This document shows, one piece after another, positions 46,139 through 59,800 of a stretch of DNA of 64,000 nucleotides. The position numbers were made by a program, and so were the translations under genes. Source of the stretch: Calamus simplicifolius (Eukaryota > Streptophyta > Magnoliopsida > Arecales > Arecaceae); contig UESW01001673.1 of assembly GCA_900491605.1 (NCBI GenBank), forward strand, positions 237,792 to 301,791, written 5' to 3'. Below the pieces are notes generated by a model that worked only from the letters and a program-made list of their open reading frames with translations, had not been told where the DNA came from and made no database searches. Numbering within the stretch: position 1 is the stretch's first letter; the number at the start of each line of letters is the position of its first letter.

Positions 46139-46929
46139 AAGCATGCAGGATTACTTAGCATGTAGTTCTTAATTACCTTTTAACACTCTCACGACCTTCT
46201 TTTTTTAATCTTAATCTTTCTCTTTCATGTATAGAGGCAAATGGGTCATGATAAAGATTTTTAAAATTTTATTCTATATTTCTATATCTATTAAAATTTT
46301 TTCTAATTAATTTCTTTTGGGCAACCTAGTAGAAGTATGGATAAGTCAGACAAATTGGATTATGTTGATGGAGACTAGACTAAGGTATCAAAAGATAGCT
46401 ACCTAAGATATCACTTGCTGGAGGCTATATAATAGATAAATAACTAAATTATATTTTTAACCTTTGGACTTAAGGAAGGTATATCACTTTAATTATTAAA
46501 CTTTAAAAAGTCACAAAATTGATTCTGAACTTTATTTTTTATTTTTCTTTGGATCCTACCATTAAAACAAGATAACGCCGTAACAAACTCACATACATGG
46601 TATTTGATGTGTTGTTCACCTCATCGCTATGTCTATGAAAAAAATGAGAGAGAGAAAGAGGGAAAGGAAAAGGGAAGACGGGGTGTGGGTGTAGAAAGAA
46701 ATAGTCTCCGAGGCATGCATATTTTTAAAAATTGATAACTATTATCATTGCGAAAATTAAAAGATTACATATTAATCTATCTAATATGCATCAAGATCAT
46801 ATCTTTGCCTATATATTCAGGATCGTTTGATCTAAAATATGTATATAAAACATCAAGATCATATCTTGATCTTCAAGATGACTAGTTACACTATTATCTT
46901 GAAGCCTGCCTTAAGATCTAGGGATCAAA

Positions 46930-48707
46930 TCACTTACCTTAAGAATAGTAGGTAAATCCTTATTGCTCTACAGTCGTTCAATCGTTCGGCCTCTAGTATC
47001 ATCCACGCAAAGCCCCGAATGATCAGATTTTCGGGAGTGCTAGCTCGCGAAAATAGCTTTGCTGATCTTGAATCCTCTCACTTGAATCTTCCTCCAAGAT
47101 CCACCAGGCTTCCGCTAACACCAGAATCACCAGGATTTTCAATTCTAACATTTTAGAATTACAATCCACGACAATTTAGAATTACAATCCACAACAAATT
47201 ATGTATTGTTGTTCTTTTTTTTTTTTTTGTTCTGTGTGCTCTAGTGAGGGAATGCCTTCTATTTATAGTCTAGATTTAGCCTTGATATTTAATTCTGACA
47301 TTTAAGAATCCGTCGTTTGGCAAAAGCGAAGATACACCGAAGGCGCGGCGCTTGGTTTAATTCCGATGTTCAGAGAAAACCAAGGAGTCGTGGCGTTTGG
47401 TTTAGTTCCGTCGTTCGGAGAAAACCAAAGAGACGAGGGATAAATCCGACGTTCGGTAAATAAATGTCATGCATTAAATTCTATCTCATGAGATGAGATT
47501 TTATCCATCTCATCATATGAGATCCATATTCGAGAGGTTTGGGTTCTGATCTGAATTTATTTGACTTAACCCACATAGATCATGGTCCAAGCCCAAATCA
47601 AATTTGGCTAGTCCTGAATCTATTTAAATTCAAATCAAGTCTAATTTCAAATCAATATTTGAAATTGACTTGTCCTTCTAATAGACTTAAACCAAATTGA
47701 ATCTTATTCAATTGTACTTAACCCAATTGAGATAATTCAATCAATCAAATTGATTAATTAAATCATATACGATTCTCAATCATTGATCAGCAAATAGATC
47801 ATCCTAGGAAACTTCTATGTGTGTGACTCTCTAGGTTCGAACCTAAGCCGGTAGCATAGAAACAACTTTCTATACTAATCGATGTGCCCATCTAGCAATG
47901 GAACCCGGCGTCCGGATAGGTCGAAGAGTTGCCGAGCAAACTCCAAGAACCCTAAGAAACAGTTACCGTATAATTCATCCTCTTGACCACAAATGCTAAG
48001 GATGGCTTGAGAGCCTGTCAACTCTAAATAGCAAATCCATAAAGTGATTTCAACTTTAATGATCATGTGACTTTCACATGAAGTGCCTTGACCAAGGTCT
48101 TGCTAAATTGAAACACAAGCATTTCTCCTTTTAATGGGATAGGTCAAATTTCATCTTGATCCACAACTGACTATCACAAGTACTTGACTGCACCCAGTAA
48201 CCTTTCGTAGCTGGATTAGAAATTCAGGTGGTCCGGCACCTAAGTACAATGAGTTGCTTGTAAGCCACTGGTTGTGATCTTCAGGTCTGAAGGATACTTA
48301 TACCTATATCTTCTCGGATTAACTCTTGACAGCAGAGTATCCGAAAATGAGTCACGTTTGGTGAAATGTACTCATACACTTTCACCTGTATGTCATACCA
48401 GTGTCTCTACACTCCTTGGTTAAGAGGATAACCAACAAATATGATATACAACATCCTATAATTGATAGTACTATGGCCCTGTCATAGTATATCATTTGGT
48501 CGCGAACTCTTTTAAGGACATTCTAAGATAAATCCTCCTTTATCGTGAGGAAGATCCTAAGGGCTTCATTACTTTCAGGAGTATTAAGAAGATGTTCTTG
48601 TAATGAATAAACTATCAAATAACTTTTATTAATATATCAATTTATATACAATTTACATCAGCACAATCATCAAATGATTGGCTTTAGGATACAATTCCCA
48701 ATAGTGG
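46930..48707 (-). mobile_element. Probable solo LTR / LTR-retrotransposon relic
   Basis: On the minus strand it begins TATTGGGAATTGTATCCTAA, resembling degenerate TGTTGGGA starts of plant LTRs, and is followed by a TATA-like tatataaattgatatatt near 48640-48620 and AATAAAAG. The interior is non-coding, with long runs of ordinary-complexity sequence that differ from the AT-rich flanks. No second copy, primer-binding site or target duplication was found, and the left boundary is approximate. A large non-coding retrotransposon derivative is the alternative. Confidence 0.4.
47352..47441. repeat. Tandem duplication, two copies of ~45 bp
   Basis: cgcttggtttaattccgatg... is followed by cgtttggtttagttccgtcg..., both continuing gttc.gagaaaaccaa.gag. 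It lies within the LTR-like stretch. Confidence 0.8.
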
Positions 48708-49433
48708 GAAGGGTTGTCGTGGAAGCCCCCCGAAACTCCTTTCATGGTGCGCAATCTGCAGCCTTCTTTTGCACCGCCTTGCAGGAGAAGAGCCCCAGAG
48801 GTGGTGCTGCTTCTGCGGCAGCCCTTCCTGCACCCACCTTCCCTCTTTCACTCTTGTTCTTTTTTTTTTCATTGATGTAGCGATGAGATGAAAAACACGT
48901 AGATGCTATGTAGATAAGCTCCTTATGGCATTATTTTGTTTAATAGCAGGAACGAAAGAGAACAAAAAATAAAGTTTAGGATTAATTTTATAATTTTTTA
49001 CAATTCAGAGGCTAAATTGACACATCCCCTAAGTTCGAAGGTTAAAAATATAGTTTAGCCTAGATAAATTTTATCCTAAGAGTCCCAATGGATTAGGTTA
49101 AGTTTTTTTTTTTTGAAGAGATATTCTTTTCACTTCTCTCTTCTTCTCTCTCCTTGATTGGTATAATAACATTGATGGGTATGAGTTTTTGATCTATAAA
49201 TATTTTTTAATGTGCTTATATGATTCTGGTGTAAATACAACTATTTGCATTAGACAAATATCATAAAGTTGTCTAAATACAACATAATTAAGTCTCAAGC
49301 TCCACCACCCAAATGATCCACTTTTTAGTTACACTATTAGCTTCCTTGTGAATATATGCAACTTCAAATGAGGTAAGAGAGGAAGTGATCGCCAATATCT
49401 TTAGTAAGAGGATGGTCCCTATCTTGATGTGCA
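48708..49433. other. Intergenic DNA, no gene seen
   Basis: A short GC-richer stretch (48715-48850) and then AT-rich DNA up to the LINE B insertion point. No supported coding frame. Confidence 0.55.
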
Positions 49434-49442
49434 GATGACTTT
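49434..49442. repeat. Target-site duplication (left) of LINE B
   Basis: GATGACTTT, matching 55453-55461; the T-rich right part is ambiguous because the poly-T tail follows. Confidence 0.65.
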
Positions 49443-49471
49443 TTTTTTTTTTTTTGGTTACAAACGGGCGA

Positions 49472-52400
49472 TCATATAATTCTAGAATGAGTCAGCCCAG
49501 ATACATCAGAAGTTAAGATCTGCTGTAGAAGAATAGGACATGGGTCGCCTGGCTTCCAAATCCATGGACCCGCATGTTGAGCAGCAAAGGTCGCCACCCA
49601 GTCCGCCGCCGAGTTGGCCTCACGATAAGTGTGGCGGATCTGGGCAGAATCAAGCTCCCGCAACATAGACCAACAGTCCCTCAGAATCGGATTTGAGGAA
49701 CCATCATATAGCTCTCCTCTAATAACCAAGAAATGACAGTCATAGAATCCCCCTCAATCATGATCTTGGGAGCATGGAGGATCCTAACAGCAAATGAGAG
49801 CCCTGCCCAAGCAGCACCGAGCTCCGACAGAGGAACTGTTGAGTCCAGGGATCCAAAGCCTCCCGCTGCCAATAGATCACCCATCGGTCCCCGAATGATG
49901 AAAGCAGATCCAGCAGCTCTATCCCGGACACTCCCATCAAAGTTAATTTTGACATACCCTGGAGGGGGGGCTCCCAAGAGACGAAAACCGTACGACGGTT
50001 CGCTGTCGGAACAGCAGGGGAGCCCCAGAGGCCAGAGGAGTCAAAATTAACACCATGAAAGGCACGGGCACATTCCGAAGTCAATAATCTAATCTGCCTC
50101 ACAATCCTGTGAAAGGAAAACCTATCGTCGGAGAGAATATGATCTGATTCCTCGACAGCCATATATAATAAGCAGTAACAGACCAAAGACCACGCTTGCT
50201 CATAGGACCGCTCCGGATGTCCTGAAGGAAAGATGACGCGAGAAAGCCATTACCTCCAGATCCCTAGGATAGCCCATAAGAGCCCAGATCCTTCTCGCTC
50301 TGGAACAACAAAATATAGCATGGTCCACAGATTCATCCACCTGCCTACATAGAGGACAGATCGGCTGAATAGGCAGACCCCTTCGAGAAAGAAGGAGGCA
50401 AGTAGGAAGACAGTCCCAAAGAATCTTCCAGATGAATAACTGAACCCTGGGGAGCACAGGAAGCTTCCAAATCCAACTGCATCCTCCGTATGCTGAGCCT
50501 GCGGCCTGTATATGTCCATAAGATCCCTAATGGGAGCCTTGGGAAGACAAGATCGCTGCCAAATCCTGGAGTCAACAGAGGAATCAGGTAAAAGAGGCAT
50601 CGAGAGAATCCGACGAGAAAGCTCCTCCCAAAAAACCGGGTCACCGAGGGTATGTGCCATGAGCGGGGGTTTAAGGAGATAAGATCCTTAACCCTAAGAT
50701 TAGGGGGAATATCCATGTTGATAAAGGAGGGCCACCGCATAAGGGGGAGCTCAGAAATCCAGGTATCATTGACAGCATCAATAGACCAGCCATCACCAAT
50801 CATCCAAGAGATATTGTGCATAATGAGCTGACTATGTCTACAAATCTCCTTCCAATAGGAAGAGGATCCACGGGGCGGTATAATAATCGAACCAGAAACC
50901 CAGTCACCGTATCTCGCATGCATCACAGAACTCCATAAAATGAGGCTCCAAAAGGAAACGCGAGGCATGTTTGGCAAGAAGAGCTTCTCTTCTAACAATC
51001 AAGGACTGAATCCCCAGTCCACCTTCATTAATAGGCATGCAGATCCTGTCCCAAGCAACTAGATGAATACCATGTCCCTCCTGCGTAGAAGCCCAAAGAA
51101 AATCTCTGAAACATCTCTCAATCCTCCTCAGACAAGTGATCGGCAGAACGGCATTCGAAAGGAGATACACAGGAAGAGAAGAGAGGACAGAACGAATGAT
51201 AGTGATCCTAGCCATCATGGACAGACTAGTCATCTGCCACCCTCAATACGCTGGCGGACCCGTCGCTCGATTCTGCAAAGTCAGAACAGCGAGCCCGTCT
51301 ACCAGTAATGGGGATCCCCAAATACTTGAAGTGATCCGTCCGAGTAGTGATACCTGATAACTCCATAATGGCCTCCCTAGTAGATCTAGGGGTCTTAGGG
51401 CTGAAGCAGATAGAAGACTTAAGAAAATTTACCCTCTGGCCCGACGCCTGACAGTAACGCTGCAGAATAGAATGAAAAGAAGCAGCATTATCAATAGAAG
51501 CCTGCCCCAGAAGAATACAGTCATCAGCAAAAAGAAGATGAGAAATCCGAGGGCCCTCTCTCCCGGCCATGAATGGAACAATCCGGTGCTCCTGCTGAGC
51601 AAGATGAAAGGCACGAGAAAGATCGTCTGCGGCAAGAATAAATAACAAGGGGGATAATGGACATCCCTGTCTCAAACCCACAGAAGAGTGGAAAAATTCA
51701 GTAGGGCTCCCATTGATGAGCAGAGAAAAGGAAGGCCTCAGAATACATGCCATAATCCATTCAATAAAAAGATCATCAAAACCGAACTCCTGAAGGGAGC
51801 GCTTCAGGAAGGCCCAGCTCAGTCTGTCATAAGCTCTCTCCATATCCAGCTTCACCGCCATGAGACTTTTTTCTCACAGGGGCTCTTTGAAGATCATGCA
51901 TGAACTCCTGAGCAATGAGGACGTTATCCGATATGGAACGCCCTTTAATAAAAGCCCCCTGCTCTATAGAAATAAGACGGGGGATCACAAGCCGAAGACG
52001 GCCAACCAAGAGGCGAGCACAAACTTTATACAGAGTAGTGCAAAGGCTAATAGGTCTGAAGTGCTGCGGAAGAGAGGCGTCGGACTGCTTGGGACCAACG
52101 TAACAAGAGTCCGGTTCCATTCCAAGGGAATTTGCTTCAATTGGAAGACAATTTGAATGGCCTGAATAACCTCTTGTCCAATTATGTCCCAATAGTGGCG
52201 ATAAAATAGAGGAGGAAAACCATCAGGCCCAGGAGCCTTGTCCGGACCGAGCTCCCAAAGGGCCACCCGAATCTCCTCAGCAGTGATTGGTCTGCAAAGC
52301 TTTTCATTGTCCTGTGAAGAAACCCTTCTGGAATCAGGAACCCTGACCACCGGATCCCCAACAGCAGAGGAATCAGCCCATCTGGATTGAAAGAACTGGA

Positions 52401-53596
52401 GAAGCATATCCCGAATAGAATGGTAATCCTCCTGACCGTACCCCTCCGTGTCAACTAGTCTCCGAATCCTGTTCACGGCCCGGCGCTTTAAGGTAGCATG
52501 ATGGAAGAATCTGGTATTACGATCCCCCTCACAGATCCACTGCGCCCTAGACCTCTGTTTCCAGTACATCTCCTGCTGGCGAAGCAGAGAGTGGTGACGA
52601 GCAAGCAATTCCCGCAGAGAGAAAAGGTCCGAATCCAAAAGAGATCCATCGAGATCCTCCTTACCCTGAAGAACAGTAATATCAGCTTCCACCAGATCAA
52701 TCTGTCTATCCAAGTTCCCCACTTCAAACCTATTCCATTTGGAAAGACGTCGTCTGGCCAGCATAAGACGACGAGAGCCGGTATATAGCATTGCCCCTGA
52801 TTGGAAGATGCCAAATTTGAGTAATAATGGACCAAGCCCCCGAATGGACTGTCAAAAATGCTCAAATCTAAACTGTCTAGGCTGGTGCACATCAACCTCA
52901 GTAGAGATCAAAATAGGGCAGTGATCCGAAGCAATCCTGGGCAAGTGAGATACAGAAACCGCAGGATGCATTGAAGCCATTGGGCCGTAGCCAAAGCTCT
53001 GTCGAGTCTCTCCCAAACACGAGCTGAGCCCTGACGGTTATTACACCAAGTAAACTGGGTTCCAGAATACCCCAAATCCATCAGATTAGAAGACCGAATA
53101 AAGGAATTGAATTCATTAATATCAGCTGAGGCCGAAACCCGTCTGCCCCCACGTTTTTCCTTAGCCTCAGTGATACAATTAAAATCTCCCGCAACAATGA
53201 CTGGGAGACCTTGATCAAGGAGGGAAAGCAGCTCAGCCCAAAGGATTCGTCTCTCTCTATAATCCGTACTGGCATAAACCGCCGAAAGCAGCCAGGGGTC
53301 AGAGGACCCCATAGAGATAAGAAGACCAATCTGCTGGTTGCACTGATGAAAAGCCTCAACCGAAACAACAGAATCACGCCATATGGCCAATATACCCCCC
53401 GACATCCCTTCAGCCTCCACCGCATACGAAGACCAAGATCGGGAAATCTGTCTCCGAAGCCGGGCCAGAGTATCTCCCAACAATCTGGTTTCCAACAACA
53501 TACATATATCAAAATTATATAATTGCATCAATCTATTAAAAGAGGATCGAAAGAAGGCTTTCGAGCTCCTCGAGTGTTCCATATAAGAATCTTCAT
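49472..53596 (-). pseudogene. LINE B ORF2: endonuclease, reverse transcriptase, zf-RVT, RNase H
   Basis: The ATG is at 53596. Endonuclease (LLETRLLGDTLARLRRQI, IVAGDFNCITEAKEKRGG, GTQFTWCNNRQGSA) spans about 53582-52908. The linker and first RT part are in 52791-51985 (ELGPDKAPGPDGFPPLF, then RPISL in a neighbouring frame). RT palm is in 51861-51226, with KLDMERAYDRLSW, GLRQGCPLSPLLFILAADDL and the FADD box near 51530. The next part (RIERCFRDFLWAS) is in 51233-50904. The zinc-binding domain (CPLCRQVDESVDHAIFCC) is in 50457-50200. RNase H in 49977-49472 keeps the first catalytic Asp (NFDGS) and EGDS, and ends with a REANSAADWVA segment before the stop at 49472. Frameshifts separate these pieces. 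Confidence 0.9.
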
Positions 53597-53698
53597 TAAT
53601 TACTGGAGGAAACTAGGACCCCTCCCTGGTCCTCCATCATAACCATATCAGGAAGGCACTGACTGGCAAGGGTGCCCCCATCAGTCATCATTCGAGAA

Positions 53699-55266
53699 TC
53701 AGTTCGGTCCATCCGCAACAACATCTAGATTAACAGCCCGGATAGACTGCACCGAGGGTAGTGAGACCGAGTGCCAACTCATAGATTCTTCACCTGAGTC
53801 TACCACAGTCAAGCCAACATTCATCTCAGCGCTGGGCTGACTCACCTCCTGATCAACTCCAGAAGAGCAATGCGATAATGACGGGTTGACAGGAAAATAA
53901 TGAGCAGCCTCAGTACTCTTTGGCAAAGCAACTTTACCTTTGCCCTTCCTTTTAACATATTTGGGATTAGTTCTCGGAGCAGGATTCTCAATAGGTCTAG
54001 CCCTTTTCAAGGGGCCCAGAAAAGCGTCCCCGCTGCCTTGATCACTACCACAAACCACACTCAATATGGGAGAAGAGAAAGGATTAGCAATTGGCTGAAT
54101 TAATTTGGATCCAGATTTAGCATCTCTGACCTTATTTCCTTCCTTCAGATTAAGCTTCTCAGAAGCTACAATACCGGCATGGGAGGAAAAAACCGGCACT
54201 GTGCCGAAAGCTGGAGAAGCCTCCGTCCCAGACTTCTGCTTCTCACCACCAGAGTCAGCGGGGCTGCGTCCGAGATAATCACCATCTTCGTCGACGGTGG
54301 CACTTTCCGGTGGGCGACCTTAACCGGCGTCCTCCAATCGTCTACAACAGTAGCCGCAGCCCGCTGCTTATCCTTAACCATCTGAGGCACTGAATCACAG
54401 CAGGAAGCAACAGGACTAGGCTTCGAAGCAGGCTTCTTCCTCATCTCCCTCAACAATCCAGGGAGATCCCGGTGTTGACGAACAGCAGTCAGCCAGGATC
54501 CGAAAACAGGGGATGATGAATCACCGTCCTTACTTGACCAGCCGGCACAGAACACGAACCCTCCAAATGAAGCGATCCACAGCTAGAACAAAATCCTTCA
54601 AGAGATTCGTAAACAAACTGCTGCCAGAAGGGAAGATTGATGCCCTGAACACGAGTACTCGGCCGAAGTGAACGCCGGAGATCCACCCGCACACAAACTC
54701 TGGCAAAACCTCCTCTGCTCTTGGCCAGAGTCGACGAATCAACACAATGGAAATGGCTAGCCGTCTCAGTGATCACCCTGAGGAAATCCTCCTTCCAAAA
54801 TTCCAAAGGGAGGTTCGGTAATCGCAGCCAAATTAGGGCAAAGGGGGTGGCATCCGCAGTCGGAATGAACTCCGGCTTCCACCTTTCCATTACGATAATT
54901 TGTCCATTGATGATCCATGGACGATTCATCACCAGATCAGCAGCCTTCGGGTCTTCGAAACGGAATATGTGGCATCGAAAAGCCAGGCTAATAGGTTTGA
55001 TCTCCCTGAATTCTGGCACGGCGAAACTCCCTAACATATGCCTCCGCTGGAACCCATTTCATAAACGAACGAACAATGAGAGCACGCGACTGCCACTCCA
55101 CCATCTCAGACTTCAATTCGTCCACCGGAACGCTGACCACCTCCGGAAACACAGTTTTCAGACGCGAGACTTCAGCCGGCGCCGGAGACGACGAGACCCA
55201 AAAGAACCATGTCGAGCTGGACTTCTGCCCAGCAGCACGGACCCCCCCATCTCCATCAGTCGCCAT
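53699..55266 (-). pseudogene. LINE B ORF1: gag-like nucleic-acid-binding protein
   Basis: The ATG is at 55266 (MATDGDGGVRAAGQKSSS). The DUF4283-like domain (FRCHIFRFEDPKAADLVMNR, LPNLPLEFWKEDFLRVI) is split by a frameshift near 55020. The zinc knuckle CSSCGSLHLEGSC lies near 54570. The basic YVKRKGKGKVALPK segment is near 53930. The frame ends at a stop about 53699, about 100 bp before ORF2 begins. Only remnants are translatable. Confidence 0.85.
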
Positions 55267-55452
55267 AGATGGCAAGGAGACAGCAGAGAGAAGAACCTCC
55301 ACAAGAGCCGCAGTCGGAGACGAAGACGATCGTCGGAGATCAGCACAGACGAGGGCCGAGCACGAATCGCAAAGCAAACAAGCAAACAGAAGCCGGAGAC
55401 CTCACACGCACGAACCTCAAAGCACCCCGAAAACCTCAAGTCCATCAAGCAT

Positions 55453-55461
55453 GATGACTTT
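55453..55461. repeat. Target-site duplication (right) of LINE B
   Basis: GATGACTTT, matching 49434-49442. Confidence 0.65.
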
Positions 55462-56556
55462 GCTATCCAACTAACAACAGTTTTGGACTCTTCCTCCATC
55501 TTAATGCGAGTTATCCCTAGCATAAAATGGCATAAGTAATTTCCTCTCATGCACTTTTCAATACTTTCAGTGGAGCTAAGACATCGATAGATATCATTGG
55601 CAATATAAGAGAGTTATAACTGTGTATAACAAAGTCCTTTCCGTAATTTATACTCCCATTCCTCATATTAAAAGTTAATCCAGAGAAAGTTAAAGAGAGG
55701 TCTTCCTCAACCATCACAAATCTCTTAATGACATTGCGAATGAATTCTCCATCACAAAAGATGCTTTGTTAAAGGTTAACTATGGGCTATCCGTTGCTTA
55801 CGGCATGACCCCGGTACTCACATACCTAGTAACTCTTTACTCCATGATATTTGGTCTACCTTTCGAGAGATTCATATAGTCCAGATACGATATATCTATA
55901 GGAAAAGTAATGCTGCCGCGGATTAGTGGTAGCCTCAGCGGTCTATCACTAGGTTTTTAGATATGGAAACAAGATGATTTCTGTTCCATTGTATTAAAGC
56001 AAATTTTATTTTTCTGATGTATCAGATTGACTTGCATTAGACTAGTGTGATCATTCGTTTTAAAACTATAGGCTATGATCTATAATTATTATGATTTTGA
56101 TAATAATTTCAATATGATGCGTGATGAATGCAATTGTTTATATAGAAAGAAATATTTGATCAATCTTTTCTATCCTCTTTTATCTATTTTTAGATATAAA
56201 ATAAAAAAAGATTACTAAGAACATTAAGACGCGTTTCATGGCAAATGAAGAGCATTTCTCAATAAATAATTGAAATCATCCACTTGTGCACATAAAGATA
56301 TGGCATGCAGTGGCTAAACACATATTTATACAAATAAAATTATTATTATTATTATTTGTGCACGTAGCATCATGCATATTTTCCTACTTGCATTATATAT
56401 TTATGTTATTCAACTAAAGCATTAACCCATTCACCCAATCCGTAGTTTACGAAAGAAATATATAAAAAAAATTATCTTTAATTAAATGAATCAATTCAAA
56501 AGATTAAAATTTTATTTAAATAAGCTATTGATCGAATTGATAGTTAATAACTATTT
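55462..56556. other. Intergenic DNA upstream of chaperonin gene, no gene seen
   Basis: AT-rich with an (ATT)n run near 56339-56357. No supported coding frame. It should contain the distal promoter of the chaperonin gene. Confidence 0.55.
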
Positions 56557-56563
56557 TATATAA
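56557..56563 (+). promoter_or_regulatory. Candidate TATA box of chaperonin gene
   Basis: TATATAA lies 284 bp before the ATG, at the point where the sequence turns from AT-rich to CT-rich leader-like DNA. Motif and position only. Confidence 0.4.
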
Positions 56564-56846
56564 TTTTTCAACGGCTACCAACAGGCGTCAGAAACATCTA
56601 GACCGAACCCTAAACTCATGCTAGCGAGCGGTGCACCGAGGCCACCCACCGTGAACCCAAGCCAGAAAAAATCGGGCTCTTCGAATCTTCTGGAAACTCT
56701 CGGAAGCTCGCTGCGAGGCGCACCCCTTCTAAAACCCCTAAAGCCGTCCTCTCTCACCTTATCCTCGGTTGATCCTCCTCCTGCTCCATTACCTTTCCTC
56801 TTCCTTCTCCATCCATCGAGAAAAAGCCTTCGATTCCTTTCGCGAA

Positions 56847-59800
56847 ATGGCTTCAGCCAACGCAATCACCACCGCGTCCATCCTCCGCTCCTCCCCTCGC
56901 CAGGTCTCTCTCTGCCTCTGGACCCTTTGATGTAAGATCTACGAAAGCTGTTCTCACGGCAATTGGGGATTATCGTCGAATACCTTCCTTTTCTTTTGCT
57001 GATATTTGCGGTCTGGGTTGTGATGCAGGAGAGCCTGAGGAGGAGAGCAAGCCCGGGACAGAGGGCCGGCGGCCACCGGCAGCTTGTCGTTCGAGCGGCG
57101 GCCAAAGACATCGCCTTCGACGAGAGCTCCAGAAGCTCTATCCAAGCCGGCGTCGAGAAGCTCGCTAATGCCGTAGGAGTGACCCTCGGCCCTAGAGGTA
57201 TTCTTGTTTCCTCCCGTTCCTTTTTTTTTTTGGGGAAATTTTTTTTTTTTTTTTTGTGTGTGTGTGTATTTTGTAGTTATTGGTATGTTTCTGTCTAAAT
57301 TAAGTGCTTTGATGTCACAAATTCTATGAAAAATGGAACTTCATCGCTGGCCGTAGGGTTGTTTTATGGTTATGAACATTGGTGGACTAATTTGTGTGGT
57401 GTTGATGATGACTTGAAGGGAGGAATGTCGTGTTGGATGAGTTTGGGAACCCCAGAGTGGTTAATGATGGGGTCACCATTGCTCGGGCTATTGAGCTGGC
57501 GGATCCCATGGAGAATGCTGGTGCAGCGTTGATTCGTGAGGTAGACTAATAGATTTATAGCATTCATTTTATTCCCTTCACTTTAACTTTTTGTATAATT
57601 TTGTTCCAGGAACATTAACGCAATTTCATCCCTTTTTTTAAGTGTAAGTACGCCAAACAAATTACATAAAGGTTATGGATCTTCAGACGTAATTAATGAA
57701 CAGAGAAAATAAATAGCGAAAGATTAAACAATGATATTTTTCTTATTTCACCAAAGCCATGAAGAGATCCAAAGCGTTAATTATTAGGTATGTTAATCTA
57801 TGTAACCAAAAATTGTAACCTCTGCTTGGAGTTAATTCTACAATAGAATTCAATTGAATTCTATTAATAGAATAGAATTGAAATGAATTTGTGATAGAAT
57901 GCATGCATTTGAACTAAATCTTAAAATATTACAATTCAATTGAATTCTATTGTTTAGAATAGAACAAAATGAGTTGAATCTATATAAAATTTCAATCTTA
58001 TCCCTCTAAATAGTTCCTTTTTTTTTTTTTCTTTTTTCGAGAGGGGGTTGCTCTGATCATGCTAATGCTTTATGACCATTAAAAAGAAAATGAATTGAAT
58101 CCTCGCTACCGCAATGTTGACATCATCACAGTGGTGCTCAAAGGTGATGGTAGAGGTGTGGTTTGAGGTTAGGGTTCTCAATGTGGAGGTCGGGAAAGTG
58201 TAATTCAGAATGTGAAATTAGAGGACAGAAGGGAAAGAAGGGGTATTTTAGTCTTTTTATAAATAGGTACCACAAAATGAATTCTAGCTCCCTAAATGTC
58301 AATTCTAATTATATGGGATCTGGTTTTTGGGCTATAATTTAATTAAAACTTTTGGGCTTAAAAACATTCCAAACAATGAATCACTTAAAAACAGAGGGAT
58401 TCATTGATGTAAAAGATACTTAAGTTGATTTAAAACATGAATGAGAGAAAGAATCCTTACCAAGGGAGAGCATATGTGGGGCCAATATAAGTGGAAGACT
58501 ATTTGTATTCAGATTCAAGAGCTATGAATGGCCAGTATCAAGTCTTTAAGATCCAATGGTTGTGATTGCCTGTGGACAGAAATTTGTTCATGCTTTAGTG
58601 CTGTTATGCTTGTAATAAATAGGGAAATAAATTACTGATGGAGCTTTTTTTTTTTGCGTGTATTGAAGGTTGCGAGCAAGACAAATGACTCTGCCGGTGA
58701 TGGCACTACGACTGCATCAGTTCTTGCACGGGAAATCATTAAGTGGGGCCTGCTTACTGTTACCTCTGGTGCAAATCCTGTGTCCATCAAGAAGGGAATT
58801 GACAAGGCTGTACACGGTCTGGTTGAAGAGCTTGAGAAGAAAGCCCGCCCTGTCAAGGGACGTGGTGATATCCAAGGTATCATAAACTTGTATATTGTTG
58901 CTTCTAACTGCTGTCATTATATTTGTTTTGGGATAATCAGCGCATTGTTTGGACGGTAGTTCCACCATGCTTAAAGTGCTCACCTGTATAATTAGAAAGA
59001 CATGGACTAGTGTTAAAATTAATAACGCTAGTAATTTAAGTTCTTGTAGATAGAATTTACTATTGAAATCCTTTTATTTACTATTGCAGCTGTTGCTACT
59101 ATCTCTGCTGGTAATGATGAGTTCGTGGGAAGCATGATTGCTGATGCTATTGATAAAGTTGGCCCTGATGGTGTTCTTTCCATTGAGTCTTCATCATCAT
59201 TTGAGACTACTGTTGATGTTGAAGAAGGAATGGAGGTTTGTTGCAGTTTCCAAGATCTCAAACTACTCCATTCATTGTTTTCTTTATGTTTTGAAATAGG
59301 TGCATTATGTTACATATATTGACTTTTTTAATATGCATTTTTTGAAACCATCATTTCAGATTGACCGTGGTTATGTGTCCCCACAATTTGCCACAAACCC
59401 TGAGAAGTTATTAGTTGAATTCGAGAATGCCAAAGTTCTAGTAACTGACCAGAAGATTTCAACAATTAAAGAAATAATCCCTTTGTTGGAGAAAACCACA
59501 CAACTGAGAGCTCCTCTTCTCATTATTGCGGAGGATGTAACCGGTGAAGCTTTGGCAACTCTCGTTGTGAATAAGCTGCGGGGTATTCTTAATGTTGCTG
59601 CAATCAAAGCTCCTGGTTTTGGTGAGAGGCGGAAGGCTCTTCTTCAAGATATTGCCATTGTGACAGGTAACATTTATAGGCTCTGTTTGTTAACTAATTT
59701 AAGGTTTAGTTATTTCTTCTAATTCGATGCACCACTTCCTGCAATCACTAACTTACCCTGATGATCTTCACAAATTAATTAGTTTTATATCTCAATCTTC

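Larger units (their letters stand above)
43424..46920. other. AT-rich intergenic DNA with foldback and simple repeats, no gene seen
   Basis: Long AT-rich stretch with poly-A/T runs. No conserved coding frame. It contains the foldback at 45371-45500 and the C/T tract at 46087-46138, listed separately. Confidence 0.6.
49443..55452 (-). mobile_element. LINE B: full-length L1-type non-LTR retrotransposon
   Basis: A 6010-bp minus-strand element of the same family as LINE A. The 3' poly-A tail is the T run at 49443-49455. The 5' end is set by the GATGACTTT duplication (9 bp, partly in the T run). The 5' UTR is about 186 bp, almost the same as the 189 bp of LINE A, which supports both being full length. 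ORF1 and ORF2 are recognisable throughout but contain several frameshifts and stops. It ends about 1.4 kb upstream of the chaperonin start codon. Confidence 0.92.

Noticed and set aside
47820..47860. ggttcgaacctaagccgg, similar to a tRNA T-arm
   Set aside because: No matching acceptor, anticodon or D-arm sequences at the correct distances; it lies within the LTR-like block.
57826..58375. Possible MITE in CPN60A intron 3
   Set aside because: The inverted ends are weak and no target duplication could be identified.
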